NCBI RefSeq assembly: GCF_032051575.1 | Contig: NZ_DAMBYD010000009.1 | Location: 62,001-126,000, forward strand | DNA length: 64,000 nucleotides | Reading direction: 5' to 3' | From: Aminipila sp032051575 | GTDB lineage: Bacteria > Bacillota > Clostridia > Peptostreptococcales > Anaerovoracaceae | In this document: one piece after another, positions 33,722 to 42,070 of the stretch | Layout of the letters: every line of letters starts with the position of its first letter | Position numbering within the stretch: position 1 is the first letter of the stretch | The notes under the pieces: generated by a model | What the model saw: only the letters and a program-made list of their open reading frames with translations | Databases searched by the model: none | What the model was told of the DNA's origin: nothing | Made by a program: the position numbers and the translations under genes

Positions 33722-34420
33722 ATGCAGCCAAATAAAAAATATGTAAGTTTTTATTACGAGACAGTTAAGGAGTTCCCAGAGATAAAAATTAACCCTAAAA
33801 AGACAGCTTTATTGCTGGTTGATTTGCAGAATGAATTTGTATCGAGAGACTACGGAGAAGCTATAACCTTTAAAGAAGCAGGAGAATGGGAGAGGTGGAT
33901 ACCTTTTCACGACAGACTGGATGGCATTGTTATACCTAATAATAAAAAGTTATTAAAATTTTTTAGAAAAAATAAAATGACCGTATCTTATGGAAGAATT
34001 GCTTGCTTAAGAGAAGATGGCGAAGACAGATCTCCAGTTCAAAAGTCGGAGGGCTGGAATGGAATGCTTATTCCTGTAAATTCATATGGTGCGCAGATGG
34101 TTGAGGAACTTGCACCCCTTGATAATGAAATAGTGGTGAATAAGACTACAGATAGTGTTACAACAGGGACAAACTATTTAACATTATTACAGTTTATGGG
34201 GATTGAAACTGTTGTTGTAACAGGTATTGTTACTGACCAGTGTGTAGCATCAACTGTGCGTGGTCTGGCGGATGCAGGATTTAAAGTTATATGTGTTGAA
34301 GACGCATGTGCGGCAGGAAGCATTGAGCACCATGAAGCAGAACTTAAAATTATGAGCTGCATCTATTGTGACGTTTTATCTACTGATGAAACTATTAAAC
34401 TAATTGAAATGAACATGTAG
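33722..34420 (+). CDS. Isochorismatase-family cysteine hydrolase
   Basis: 232 residues. Catalytic triad visible: Asp in LLVDLQNEF, Lys in VVNKTTDS and Cys in VTDQCVASTVR. This family hydrolyses nicotinamide, carbamoyl, ureido or similar amide substrates; the exact one cannot be read from sequence. The start at 33722 follows GAGGGAGGAAG. It is expressed from a sigma-54 promoter and followed by an amino-acid permease, so an imported nitrogen compound is the likely substrate class. Confidence 0.85.
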   Translation: MQPNKKYVSFYYETVKEFPEIKINPKKTALLLVDLQNEFVSRDYGEAITFKEAGEWERWIPFHDRLDGIVIPNNKKLLKFFRKNKMTVSYGRIACLREDGEDRSPVQKSEGWNGMLIPVNSYGAQMVEELAPLDNEIVVNKTTDSVTTGTNYLTLLQFMGIETVVVTGIVTDQCVASTVRGLADAGFKVICVEDACAAGSIEHHEAELKIMSCIYCDVLSTDETIKLIEMNM

Positions 34421-34449
34421 CTAGGGTAGAAAAGGATATGGAGGAAAAA

Positions 34450-35805
34450 ATGAGCGGAAATGGTTTAAGAAAAGAACTCAAGTTATCAAATATGATTTCT
34501 ATGGCAGCAGGCGGCATGATTGCTGCGTGGATGGTTGAAATAAAACTTTGGTTTGAATTGAGTGGTCCGGGATCGGTTTTTTCATTTATAACATGTGCAT
34601 TACTAATTTTGCCATTATGCCTGATTTATTCTGAAATGACAAGCATGATGCCGTATGCAGGCGGACAAAATATTTGGGTATCTAATGCATTTGGCTGGAA
34701 TACAGGATTTGCATCATGTTGGTTTATTATGTTACTTTACATAATGGCAATGCCTACTGTAGCTTATGGAATCGCTAGTATGATTTCATATTTTTATCCA
34801 GCAACCGCATTGCAGATAAAAATTCTTGCTTCCATAATAATTATAATATGGTTCTTCTTAACAAATCAAGAATTAAAAATAATTGCAAAACTGCAGTCGG
34901 TATTATTTTGGAGTACTTTAGCGGTATCTCTAATAGCATCATTTATATTTATCACGAATAAAAACTGGAACTTCGAAAGTATTAATTGGTTCCCTAACGG
35001 TGTTACAGGTTATTCTGCTGCTGTAGGTCTTTTGATAATGAAGTTTGTAGGATTTGACTTAGTACCTCAATTAGCAGAAGAATCTAACTTTCCTAAAAAG
35101 CATCTTTGGAAAGCATTTGTTGGCTCTCTGGGCTGTACGACTTTAATATACTGTATGGCAATAATTGGTGTATCGGGTATAGTTTCAAATGAATGGGTGG
35201 CAGAAACCGATATTGTTGACCCTAGAGTAGCGGATATTATAGGAATGCATTGGTTAGGACTAATAATAGTAATTATGGGTATATTAACCTGTTTAACAAC
35301 ACTTTCATCCTTCTGGTTAAGCGCATCAAGGATATTATATGGGGCAGCACAGCAGCATCAGCTTACACAAAAATTCACAAAGCTTAACAAGAATGGACAG
35401 CCAGTCACAGCAAATTTAATTGTAGGAATACTGGCAGTATACTTTACAGTATTTGCTCCAGATGCGTGGATTAACTATATTTATACAATATACGGAGTCG
35501 CAGCAGGCATTGTTTATTTAATGGTAGTATTATCATTCCTTAAACTTAGAAAGATTCATCCTGAATGGAGCAGGCCATATAAAGCAAAAGCAGGCTTGGC
35601 AATGGGAATTATAGGAATGCTATTTACACTTTATGTAATTTATGTTTCAACCACTGCAATGGATACAGGGGCATGGGTAGTACTAGTTCTTTACATTGCA
35701 TTTGCATTACCATTCTGGGCATATGCAAAAAGTAAACAAAAATCAGATCCAGAAAACTGGACTCCAATTGTTCTCTCCCCAGATAATAATGGAGGGAAGA
35801 ATTAA
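34450..35805 (+). CDS. APC-family amino acid permease
   Basis: 451 residues with about 12 membrane helices. The N-terminal MISMAAGGMIAAWMVEI segment corresponds to the unwound helix 1 substrate region (here without the usual GxG spacing). The start at 34450 lies 5 bases after GGAGG; an ATG 12 bases upstream lacks a proper site. It is 29 bases downstream of the cysteine hydrolase and co-regulated with it through sigma-54. Substrate unknown, probably an amino acid or amide that the hydrolase then processes. Confidence 0.9.
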   Translation: MSGNGLRKELKLSNMISMAAGGMIAAWMVEIKLWFELSGPGSVFSFITCALLILPLCLIYSEMTSMMPYAGGQNIWVSNAFGWNTGFASCWFIMLLYIMAMPTVAYGIASMISYFYPATALQIKILASIIIIIWFFLTNQELKIIAKLQSVLFWSTLAVSLIASFIFITNKNWNFESINWFPNGVTGYSAAVGLLIMKFVGFDLVPQLAEESNFPKKHLWKAFVGSLGCTTLIYCMAIIGVSGIVSNEWVAETDIVDPRVADIIGMHWLGLIIVIMGILTCLTTLSSFWLSASRILYGAAQQHQLTQKFTKLNKNGQPVTANLIVGILAVYFTVFAPDAWINYIYTIYGVAAGIVYLMVVLSFLKLRKIHPEWSRPYKAKAGLAMGIIGMLFTLYVIYVSTTAMDTGAWVVLVLYIAFALPFWAYAKSKQKSDPENWTPIVLSPDNNGGKN

Positions 35806-35821
35806 ACTAGTAAAAAAGTTC

Positions 35822-35862
35822 AAGGAATGCGCTCTGTATTAAACAGGGTTCATTCCTTTTAA
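35822..35862 (+). terminator. Terminator after the permease gene
   Basis: AAGGAATG...CATTCCTT outer stem with inner CTGT/ACAG pairing, followed by TTTTAATT. Confidence 0.7.
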
Positions 35863-35980
35863 TTTACGCTTAATTCTTTTGTTGTTGTAATAATCTATGT
35901 AATTTTCTAATTCATTTTTTGAAGTACTATAAAGTAAATGATATAATAAAAAGATTACGGCTATATATGGAGGAATTGAT

Positions 35981-36871
35981 TTGGAAAAATACGCGAAAAG
36001 ACAAGTGATTCTAGCAGATTTAGGACTGTTGCTAGTAGCAATATTTTGGGGAGGGGGTTTTGTGGCAGGAAAATTTGCTTTAGAAGGATTAACGCCCCTT
36101 ACAGCAGTTGCATATAGGTATTTAGGTGCAACTATTTTTATTATTCCCTTCTGCATTGTAAGACTTAAAAATATGACAAAGAAAACTTTTTTGGCAGGTA
36201 GTGTGATAGGAGTTCTTATAGTCATAGGTACTGCATTGCAAACCATAGGACTGCAATATACTACACCAGGTAATCAAAGCTTTATTATATCTTTATATAC
36301 TGTTATTGTGCCAATCATGTCATGGCTATTTTTAAAGATAAAGCCATCACCAAATGTTATGCTTGCGGCTGCGTTGGCTTTAGTGGGAATAACTCTTCTT
36401 ACTTTAAATGAAAACTTAAACATTGGCATGGGAGATTGGCTTACCTTTATATTTGCCATAACCTTTTCAGCACAGATTGTTTTTATAAGTATATTGGTAA
36501 AAGAATTGGATCCTTGGCTTATAACTTTTACTCAAGTGACAGTTACAGCTGTACTAGCCATTATAGCGGCCTTTCTTTTTGAAACACCCTCAGATTTAAT
36601 GACGTTACCTAAAATTGCATGGGAAGGTCTTTTATATTTAATTGTTTTAAATACAACTGGGGCATTTTTACTTCAGAATATATGCCAGAAAATAGCACCT
36701 GCAAATCATACAGCAATAATCTTATCGACAGAAACTGTTTTTGGAACAATTTTCGCAATTGTATTTGCAGGTGAAATCTTCACAAAAAGAATGATTACAG
36801 GATGTATATTTATGATTTTTGCAATAATTATAAGTGAACTTCCTAAAAAACAAAAACAAATATTAAAATAG
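35981..36871 (+). CDS. EamA/DMT-family transporter
   Basis: 296 residues, ten membrane helices in two EamA repeats: FWGGGFVAGKFALEGLTPL in the first and the CQKIAPANHTAIILSTETVF region in the second. Drug/metabolite transporters of this type usually export amino acids or metabolites. The TTG start at 35981 is supported by GGAGG 7 bases upstream. A terminator follows, and the next gene is the activator of the ornithine operon. Whether it moves an ornithine-fermentation product is speculation. Confidence 0.9.
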   Translation: MEKYAKRQVILADLGLLLVAIFWGGGFVAGKFALEGLTPLTAVAYRYLGATIFIIPFCIVRLKNMTKKTFLAGSVIGVLIVIGTALQTIGLQYTTPGNQSFIISLYTVIVPIMSWLFLKIKPSPNVMLAAALALVGITLLTLNENLNIGMGDWLTFIFAITFSAQIVFISILVKELDPWLITFTQVTVTAVLAIIAAFLFETPSDLMTLPKIAWEGLLYLIVLNTTGAFLLQNICQKIAPANHTAIILSTETVFGTIFAIVFAGEIFTKRMITGCIFMIFAIIISELPKKQKQILK

Positions 36872-36903
36872 AGTGCAAAAATATTTGCACTCTATTTTTT
36901 TTT
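36870..36903 (+). terminator. Terminator containing a GCAAAAATATTTGC element
   Basis: AGAGTGCAAA (36870-36879) pairs with TTTGCACTCT (36884-36893), followed by a T run. The apex GCAAAAATATTTGC (36875-36888) differs by one base from the palindromes at 38427 and 38450. Confidence 0.85.
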
Positions 36904-36973
36904 AAGGTAAGATATATGTAGAGAATAATTAACGATTTTTATATTTGGTTGTAGAAAGTTACAGGGTGAAAAA

Positions 36974-38365
36974 GTGAACGCAAAGCAATATGAAAAAATT
37001 ATACAGGAGCTTTCAAATATTATTGATGAAGGGATTCATATAGTAACGGAAGAAGGAAAAAGTATAGTTTATAATCAAGCTATGGCAAATCTTGAAAAGA
37101 CCAATAGAGAAGATGTTATTGGCAAGCCTTTTAGGGTAGTTTTCTCACATATTCCAGAGGAGGAAAGTACTCTTCTCAGAGCTTTAAAACAAGCAGAATC
37201 TACATTGAATATTCAACAGACATATTTAAACCGATATGGAAAGGAAATCACAACTGTAAATACAACAGTCCCCATTTTAAATGATTATGGGAAAGTTGTT
37301 GCAGCCCTTGAAATTGCAAAGGATATTACGGATATAAAAACTATGTCTAACACTATTTTAGAACTTCAGAGAGAAGCTATACCTGAGCACAAGGTTACAG
37401 CACCTAAGATAAGAAAGTATAGTTTTAAAGACATAATTGGGCAAAACAGGAAGTTAAAGCATCAGCTTGATATTGCTGCCAGAGCCTCCCAAACGGATGC
37501 AGCCGTTTTTATATATGGAGAAACTGGTACTGGTAAAGAACTAATGGCGCAAAGTATTCACTTTAACAGTAATAGAAAGGATAAACCGTTTCTCGCACAA
37601 AATTGCGCAGCTTTACCAGAAAGCTTGCTTGAGGGAATACTTTTTGGTACTGCAAGAGGTGGATTTACAGGAGCAGTAGACCGTGCGGGATTATTTGAAC
37701 AAGCAAATGGGGGGACTCTTCTATTAGATGAAATCAGTGCTATGCCGTATGAATTGCAGAGTAAATTGTTACGTGTACTTCAAGAAGATTACATAAGACG
37801 TGTAGGGGGAAGCCGTGATATTCCAATAGATGTAAGAATCATTGCAACCGTTAATGAAACACCTGAGGAACTTATTAAAAATGGTTTACTGCGAAAAGAT
37901 TTATACTATCGTTTAAATATTGTAAATATCAGTATTCCGCCACTTAGAGAGAGAAAAGATGATATAGCTACCTTAGTAGAACATTTTCTTGAAAAACATA
38001 ATAAAAGATTTAAAAAAGAAGTATGGATGTTATCGGATGGGGCTTTAGAAAAGCTTGAAAACTATGATTATCCAGGAAATATTAGAGAACTGGAAAACTT
38101 TATCATGTCAGCAGTATCTTTATCTGATAAGGAGCATGTGCTTACTGAAAAGTTTCTTCAGATGCCTCAAGAGGTTGCAATGGCAAACATACAGGCAGAT
38201 TACAATCCAGAGGAAATGAGTATAGACAACTACTTGGCATACTTAGAGGTAAATATTATTAAAGAAAGAATGGCTGATTTTGGCGGAAATATTTCTAAAA
38301 CTGCTGAAGTCCTTGGAATTAAAAGGCAGACGCTACAACATAAAATAAAAAAGTACCAAATTTAA
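36974..38365 (+). CDS. PAS-domain sigma-54-dependent activator (RocR-like) of the ornithine operon
   Basis: 463 residues. PAS domain (about 5-115), sigma-54 AAA+ domain (Walker A GETGTGKE about 184; Walker B LLLDEI) and C-terminal Fis-type helix-turn-helix (NISKTAEVLGIKRQTLQHKI). The sigma-54 contact loop reads GGFTGA instead of GAFTGA. There is no receiver domain, so it should be ligand-controlled through PAS, as in RocR, which responds to ornithine or citrulline. The GTG start is behind AGGGTG. It is placed directly before a sigma-54 promoter and ord. Confidence 0.92.
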   Translation: MNAKQYEKIIQELSNIIDEGIHIVTEEGKSIVYNQAMANLEKTNREDVIGKPFRVVFSHIPEEESTLLRALKQAESTLNIQQTYLNRYGKEITTVNTTVPILNDYGKVVAALEIAKDITDIKTMSNTILELQREAIPEHKVTAPKIRKYSFKDIIGQNRKLKHQLDIAARASQTDAAVFIYGETGTGKELMAQSIHFNSNRKDKPFLAQNCAALPESLLEGILFGTARGGFTGAVDRAGLFEQANGGTLLLDEISAMPYELQSKLLRVLQEDYIRRVGGSRDIPIDVRIIATVNETPEELIKNGLLRKDLYYRLNIVNISIPPLRERKDDIATLVEHFLEKHNKRFKKEVWMLSDGALEKLENYDYPGNIRELENFIMSAVSLSDKEHVLTEKFLQMPQEVAMANIQADYNPEEMSIDNYLAYLEVNIIKERMADFGGNISKTAEVLGIKRQTLQHKIKKYQI

Positions 38366-38420
38366 TAAAAACTTTTGTGCACGATTGTACAAAAAGATAA
38401 AAAATAATAGCATAATAGTA

Positions 38421-38470
38421 AAAAACGCAAATATATTTGCACAATAGGTGCAAATATATTTGCGTTTTTT
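38421..38470 (+). terminator. Terminator whose arms are each a GCAAATATATTTGC palindrome
   Basis: A 22-bp perfect stem (38421-38442 with 38448-38469), 5-base loop and T run. Each arm contains the 14-bp self-complementary word GCAAATATATTTGC (38427-38440 and 38450-38463), 23 bp apart. They lie about 100-130 bp upstream of the sigma-54 promoter, so they may double as enhancer sites. Confidence 0.85.
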
Positions 38471-38558
38471 ATAAATATAACAGAAAATTTACAACTTTCA
38501 AATGAACAGCAGCCCTATCAAAAACAAAGAATGCTGAAATTTAGCCATTGTTTTTTGT

Positions 38559-38574
38559 TGGCACGAGACTTGCG
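38559..38574 (+). promoter_or_regulatory. Sigma-54 promoter of the ornithine degradation operon
   Basis: TGGCACGAGACTTGCG is an essentially perfect -24/-12 element. The leader from about 38585 to the ord start is about 110 nt and contains hairpins ATGTCC/GGACAT and AATAAATTAGA/TCTAATATTTATT. Confidence 0.92.
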
Positions 38575-38697
38575 TATTATATAGGTGTTGTACGGGCATG
38601 TCCAAAGAAGTATTAGGACATTTCCAAGCCATAATAAATTGTGTTAATAAATTAGAATGAATCTAATATTTATTGAAAGTGAAAAGGAGAGTATGTT

Positions 38698-39756
38698 ATG
38701 GAAAATGTAAAAGTAATTATCTGGGGTCTTGGCGCAATGGGCGGCGGTATGGCTGACATGCTACTAAAGAAAAAAGGTGTTGACATTGTTGGCGCTGTTG
38801 GCAGAGGTTCTAAAATTGGTAAGTCAATGTATGATTTCATTGAAACTGAAAGAGGCAGCAGACCTGACGTTATTATTGGTGCTCCTGAAGATGTAATCAA
38901 AGAAGGCGCTGCTGACGTAGTTCTTTGCTGCACAGATTCATTTACAAAAGTTGCATTTGACAGACTTAAGTTTGTCCTTGAACAGAAAATCAATGTTGTT
39001 TCTTCTGCAGAAGAAATGTCATACCCAATGGCACAGGAACCTGAACTAGCTAAGCAGTTAGATGAAATTGCAAAGGCTAACGGAGTATCCATTATCGGTA
39101 CTGGTATCAACCCTGGTCTTATCATGGACTTACTAGTAGTTACTATGACTGGATGCTGCGAAGAAGTTGAACATATCGTTTCAAGAAGAGTTAACAGCTT
39201 ATCTCCTTTCGGACCTGTTGTAATGAAAGAACAGGGTATTGGTATCACTAAGAAAGAATTTGAAGATGGCGTTAAGACTGGACACTTATCAGGACATGTT
39301 GGTTTCCATGAATCAATCAGAATGATTGGTGACGCTATTGGCTGGCCAGTTGAAAAGATTACAACTTCAATGGAACCAATTATGACAGATGTTGACAGAA
39401 AATCACCTTATGGATTTGCTGCTGCAGGAAATGTTGCTGGTGTTGCAATGAAGGGTGCTGGCTATGTTGACGGCGAATTAAGAATTGAAATGGATCACCC
39501 TCAGCAGATTGAACCTGAACAGGTTGGCGTAAATACTGGTGACTATGTAATCATCAAAGGTACTCCAAACATTAACATGGTTAACTCACCAGAAGTTCCA
39601 GGAGGAATTGGAACTATCGCAATGTGCGTAAACATGATTCCTCACATCATTAATGCTAGACCAGGTCTACATACAATGATTGACCTTCCAGTTCCAAGGG
39701 TTATCATGGGAGATATGAGAGATCTTATCAGCCCAGAAGCTAAGATTGTAAAATAG
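38698..39756 (+). CDS. ord: 2,4-diaminopentanoate dehydrogenase
   Basis: 352 residues. NAD(P)-dependent oxidative deamination of (2R,4S)-2,4-diaminopentanoate to 2-amino-4-oxopentanoate. N-terminal Rossmann motif VIIWGLGAMGGGMADML, then SSAEEMSYP and IGTGINPGLIMDLL typical of the dihydrodipicolinate-reductase-like Ord family. It is the first gene behind the sigma-54 promoter, with ribosome site AAAAGGAGAG. Codon use is more regular than in neighbouring genes, consistent with high expression. Confidence 0.95.
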   Translation: MENVKVIIWGLGAMGGGMADMLLKKKGVDIVGAVGRGSKIGKSMYDFIETERGSRPDVIIGAPEDVIKEGAADVVLCCTDSFTKVAFDRLKFVLEQKINVVSSAEEMSYPMAQEPELAKQLDEIAKANGVSIIGTGINPGLIMDLLVVTMTGCCEEVEHIVSRRVNSLSPFGPVVMKEQGIGITKKEFEDGVKTGHLSGHVGFHESIRMIGDAIGWPVEKITTSMEPIMTDVDRKSPYGFAAAGNVAGVAMKGAGYVDGELRIEMDHPQQIEPEQVGVNTGDYVIIKGTPNINMVNSPEVPGGIGTIAMCVNMIPHIINARPGLHTMIDLPVPRVIMGDMRDLISPEAKIVK

Positions 39757-39880
39757 TTAAAATTTAGGACTATATAAAAGTTAAGTTGAGTTTAGAATAA
39801 GTCTAGATAATGAATAGTCTTAATTAAAATATTGAATTGAAAAATTTTGAAAAAACTTTGAAAAATAATTAAATTAAAAA

Positions 39881-39925
39881 ATTGTAAGGGGCACTCTTGG
39901 GATCGGCAGGAGTGTCCTATACAAT
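39881..39925 (+). other. Intercistronic hairpin between ord and ortA
   Basis: GGGGCACTC pairs with GAGTGTCC, extended by ATTGTA/TACAAT at the base. There is no T run, so it is more likely an RNA-processing or stabilising structure than a terminator. The rest of the 187-base gap is AT-rich with nothing else visible. Confidence 0.6.
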
Positions 39926-39943
39926 ATAAAAAGGAGAATTAAA

Positions 39944-40243
39944 ATGGTTAAAAAAGGAGAATGGGTCAGAATTCACTCAATTGTTCTTGAAGCATCTGCA
40001 AGAACTGCAAAGCTTCCATCGGACACACAGGCATGCCCACTTGAAATGTGGACAAAAGGATTTTTACAGGAAGATGCAGAAATTGGTGATGTAGTTACAG
40101 TAAAAACTGCTGCTAACCGTTTGGAAAAGGGTACTCTTATTGAGGTTAACCCATATTGGAAACATAGCTATGGCAAGTTTATCCCTGAATTGGTTCAGAT
40201 TGATAAGCAGTTAAGAGATATCATGTTCGGAGGTGACAAATAA
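39944..40243 (+). CDS. ortA: 2-amino-4-oxopentanoate thiolase, alpha subunit
   Basis: 99 residues, the usual OrtA size. With OrtB it cleaves 2-amino-4-oxopentanoate with CoA to acetyl-CoA and alanine. Recognised by VKKGEWVRIHSIVLEASART, the LPSDTQACPLEMWTKGFL segment and its place directly before ortB (stop and start codons overlap in TAATG). Ribosome site AAAAAGGAG. Confidence 0.95.
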   Translation: MVKKGEWVRIHSIVLEASARTAKLPSDTQACPLEMWTKGFLQEDAEIGDVVTVKTAANRLEKGTLIEVNPYWKHSYGKFIPELVQIDKQLRDIMFGGDK

Positions 40244-41649
40244 TGGCATTAGCAAAAGATTATGATTCCGTTATGGGAAGATCTAACGATATAATGAAAA
40301 AAGCACTTGGTTTGGACTATGAGGAATTTGAATCCGGTTCAATCGCATTTGATTATGAAGCTCTGATGAAATCAACAGAGTATACACTGGATGAAATCAA
40401 TAGAATCCAGAGCAGAACTGGAGTAGGTAACACTCCATTACTTGAACTAAGAAATTTAACAGAACTTGCAAGAAAGTATGCAAAGCCAGGATATGGTGCA
40501 AGAATTTTTGCTAAAGATGAAGCAGCAAATGCATCCGGAAGCTTTAAAGACAGAAGAGCAGCTTGTGCTGTTGCACACGCTAAGAAGTTAGGATATAAGG
40601 GCGTTATTGCAGCAACTTCAGGAAATTATGGTGCGGCAGTTGCATCACAGGCAGCGATGCAGGGACTTGAATGTGTTATCTGTCAGGAATGCTTTGATTC
40701 ACATGGTGTTGGACAGCCTGAAATTATAGAAAAAGCAAGAAAGTGCGAAGCTTTAGGCGCAGAAGTTGTTCAGCTTACAGTTGGACCTGAACTGTTCTAT
40801 ACATTCTTATCCATACTAGAAGACAGAGGATACTTTAATGCATCACTATATTCACCATTTGGTATTGCAGGTGTAGAAACATTAGGATATGAAATTGCGC
40901 TTCAGTGCCGTGAAAAGTTAGGTAAAGATCCTGCTATGGTAGTTTGTACAAATGCTGGCGGCGGAATGGTTACTGGTACTGCACGTGGTTTGATTAAGGC
41001 TGGTGCTAAGGATACAAAAGTGGTAGCAGCTTCCATAGACCTTACAGGATTACATATGGCTTCAGACAAACAGTTCAACTTAAAGTCATGTACAACTGGC
41101 CATACTGGATTTGGTGTTCCTTATGCTACAGATCCCGACCACTCAGATGTACCTAGAAGTGCGGCAAGACCACTCCGTTACATGGATCGTTATGTAACAG
41201 TATCACAGGGCGAAGTTATGTATATGACAGAAGCTCTTGCAAACTTAGAAGGTATTGAAAGAGGTCCTGCAGGAAACACTTCATTGGCAGCAGCTTTCTC
41301 ACTTGCTCAGGAACTTCCTGAAGATGAAATCCTAGTTGTAAGTGAAACAGAATACACAGGAGCTGGAAAGCATGTTCAGCCTCAGCTTTCATTTGCAAAA
41401 GATAACGGAGTAGAAGTACTTTTCGGAAATCCAAAAGATGAAAAACCAGGAGTGAATGTTATACTTCCACAGGATCCAAGCTTCTTTAAGTGTGTAGATG
41501 CTGACATTAACCACTTCAGAGCTTCTTTAATTAAGAAAGCTTGTAAAGTACATAATGTGACAAATCCTTCAGAAGCTGACATGGAGTTCCTTGCAGTAGA
41601 AACAAAGACAGATGTAGACTTTGTTAAGGAAGTTATTAAGAGTTTATAA
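40243..41649 (+). CDS. ortB: 2-amino-4-oxopentanoate thiolase, beta subunit (PLP-dependent)
   Basis: 468 residues. Fold type II PLP enzyme related to threonine synthase, with the PLP lysine in NASGSFKDRRA (about residue 108) and the phosphate-binding loop TNAGGGMVTGT. It performs the thiolytic cleavage together with OrtA. Start ATG overlaps the ortA stop by one base. Full length compared with other OrtB proteins. Confidence 0.95.
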   Translation: MALAKDYDSVMGRSNDIMKKALGLDYEEFESGSIAFDYEALMKSTEYTLDEINRIQSRTGVGNTPLLELRNLTELARKYAKPGYGARIFAKDEAANASGSFKDRRAACAVAHAKKLGYKGVIAATSGNYGAAVASQAAMQGLECVICQECFDSHGVGQPEIIEKARKCEALGAEVVQLTVGPELFYTFLSILEDRGYFNASLYSPFGIAGVETLGYEIALQCREKLGKDPAMVVCTNAGGGMVTGTARGLIKAGAKDTKVVAASIDLTGLHMASDKQFNLKSCTTGHTGFGVPYATDPDHSDVPRSAARPLRYMDRYVTVSQGEVMYMTEALANLEGIERGPAGNTSLAAAFSLAQELPEDEILVVSETEYTGAGKHVQPQLSFAKDNGVEVLFGNPKDEKPGVNVILPQDPSFFKCVDADINHFRASLIKKACKVHNVTNPSEADMEFLAVETKTDVDFVKEVIKSL

Positions 41650-41693
41650 AACCGAGTAGACTTTTATAATAAGGATAAAAAGGAGATTCAAGA

Positions 41694-42068
41694 ATGAAAT
41701 CAGGAATGAGAAGAGACGATGATTTTCAGGAAAGACGTAAGCATATTGCTGGTCTAACTGACGAAGAACTTTATGCTAAATTTTGGAATTTAACAGAGCA
41801 GGTTGTAACTCCTCTACTTGAACTTGGTAGAAAAAATACAACACCTTCTGTTGAGAGAGCCGTGCTATTAAGAATGGGCATTTCATCACTTGACACACAG
41901 AAGATTGTAGAAGGGTGTATGGATAGAGGTCTTATGGGACACGGAACAGGGCATGTTGTATATAAGTTATCAAAGGAAAAAGGCATTTCCATTCGAGAAA
42001 CAGGAGAAATGTTATCCAAAGGTGAAGGCTGGGATGAAGCAGTAGCATTATTTAAAGGAGGTAAATAG
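41694..42068 (+). CDS. oraS: D-ornithine 4,5-aminomutase, alpha (S) subunit
   Basis: 124 residues, normal OraS length. Small helical subunit that associates with OraE for the adenosylcobalamin- and PLP-dependent 1,2-amino shift of D-ornithine to 2,4-diaminopentanoate. Segments FQERRKHIAGLTDEELYAKF and GLMGHGTGHVVYKLSKEKGI are typical. It lies 2 bases before oraE, and AAGGAGG inside its end serves oraE. Confidence 0.95.
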   Translation: MKSGMRRDDDFQERRKHIAGLTDEELYAKFWNLTEQVVTPLLELGRKNTTPSVERAVLLRMGISSLDTQKIVEGCMDRGLMGHGTGHVVYKLSKEKGISIRETGEMLSKGEGWDEAVALFKGGK

Positions 42069-42070
42069 AG

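Noticed and set aside
38481..38515. TTTACA at 38488 as another group V sigma promoter.
   Set aside because: The sequence 16 bases downstream is CAGCCC, not a pyrimidine-rich -10.
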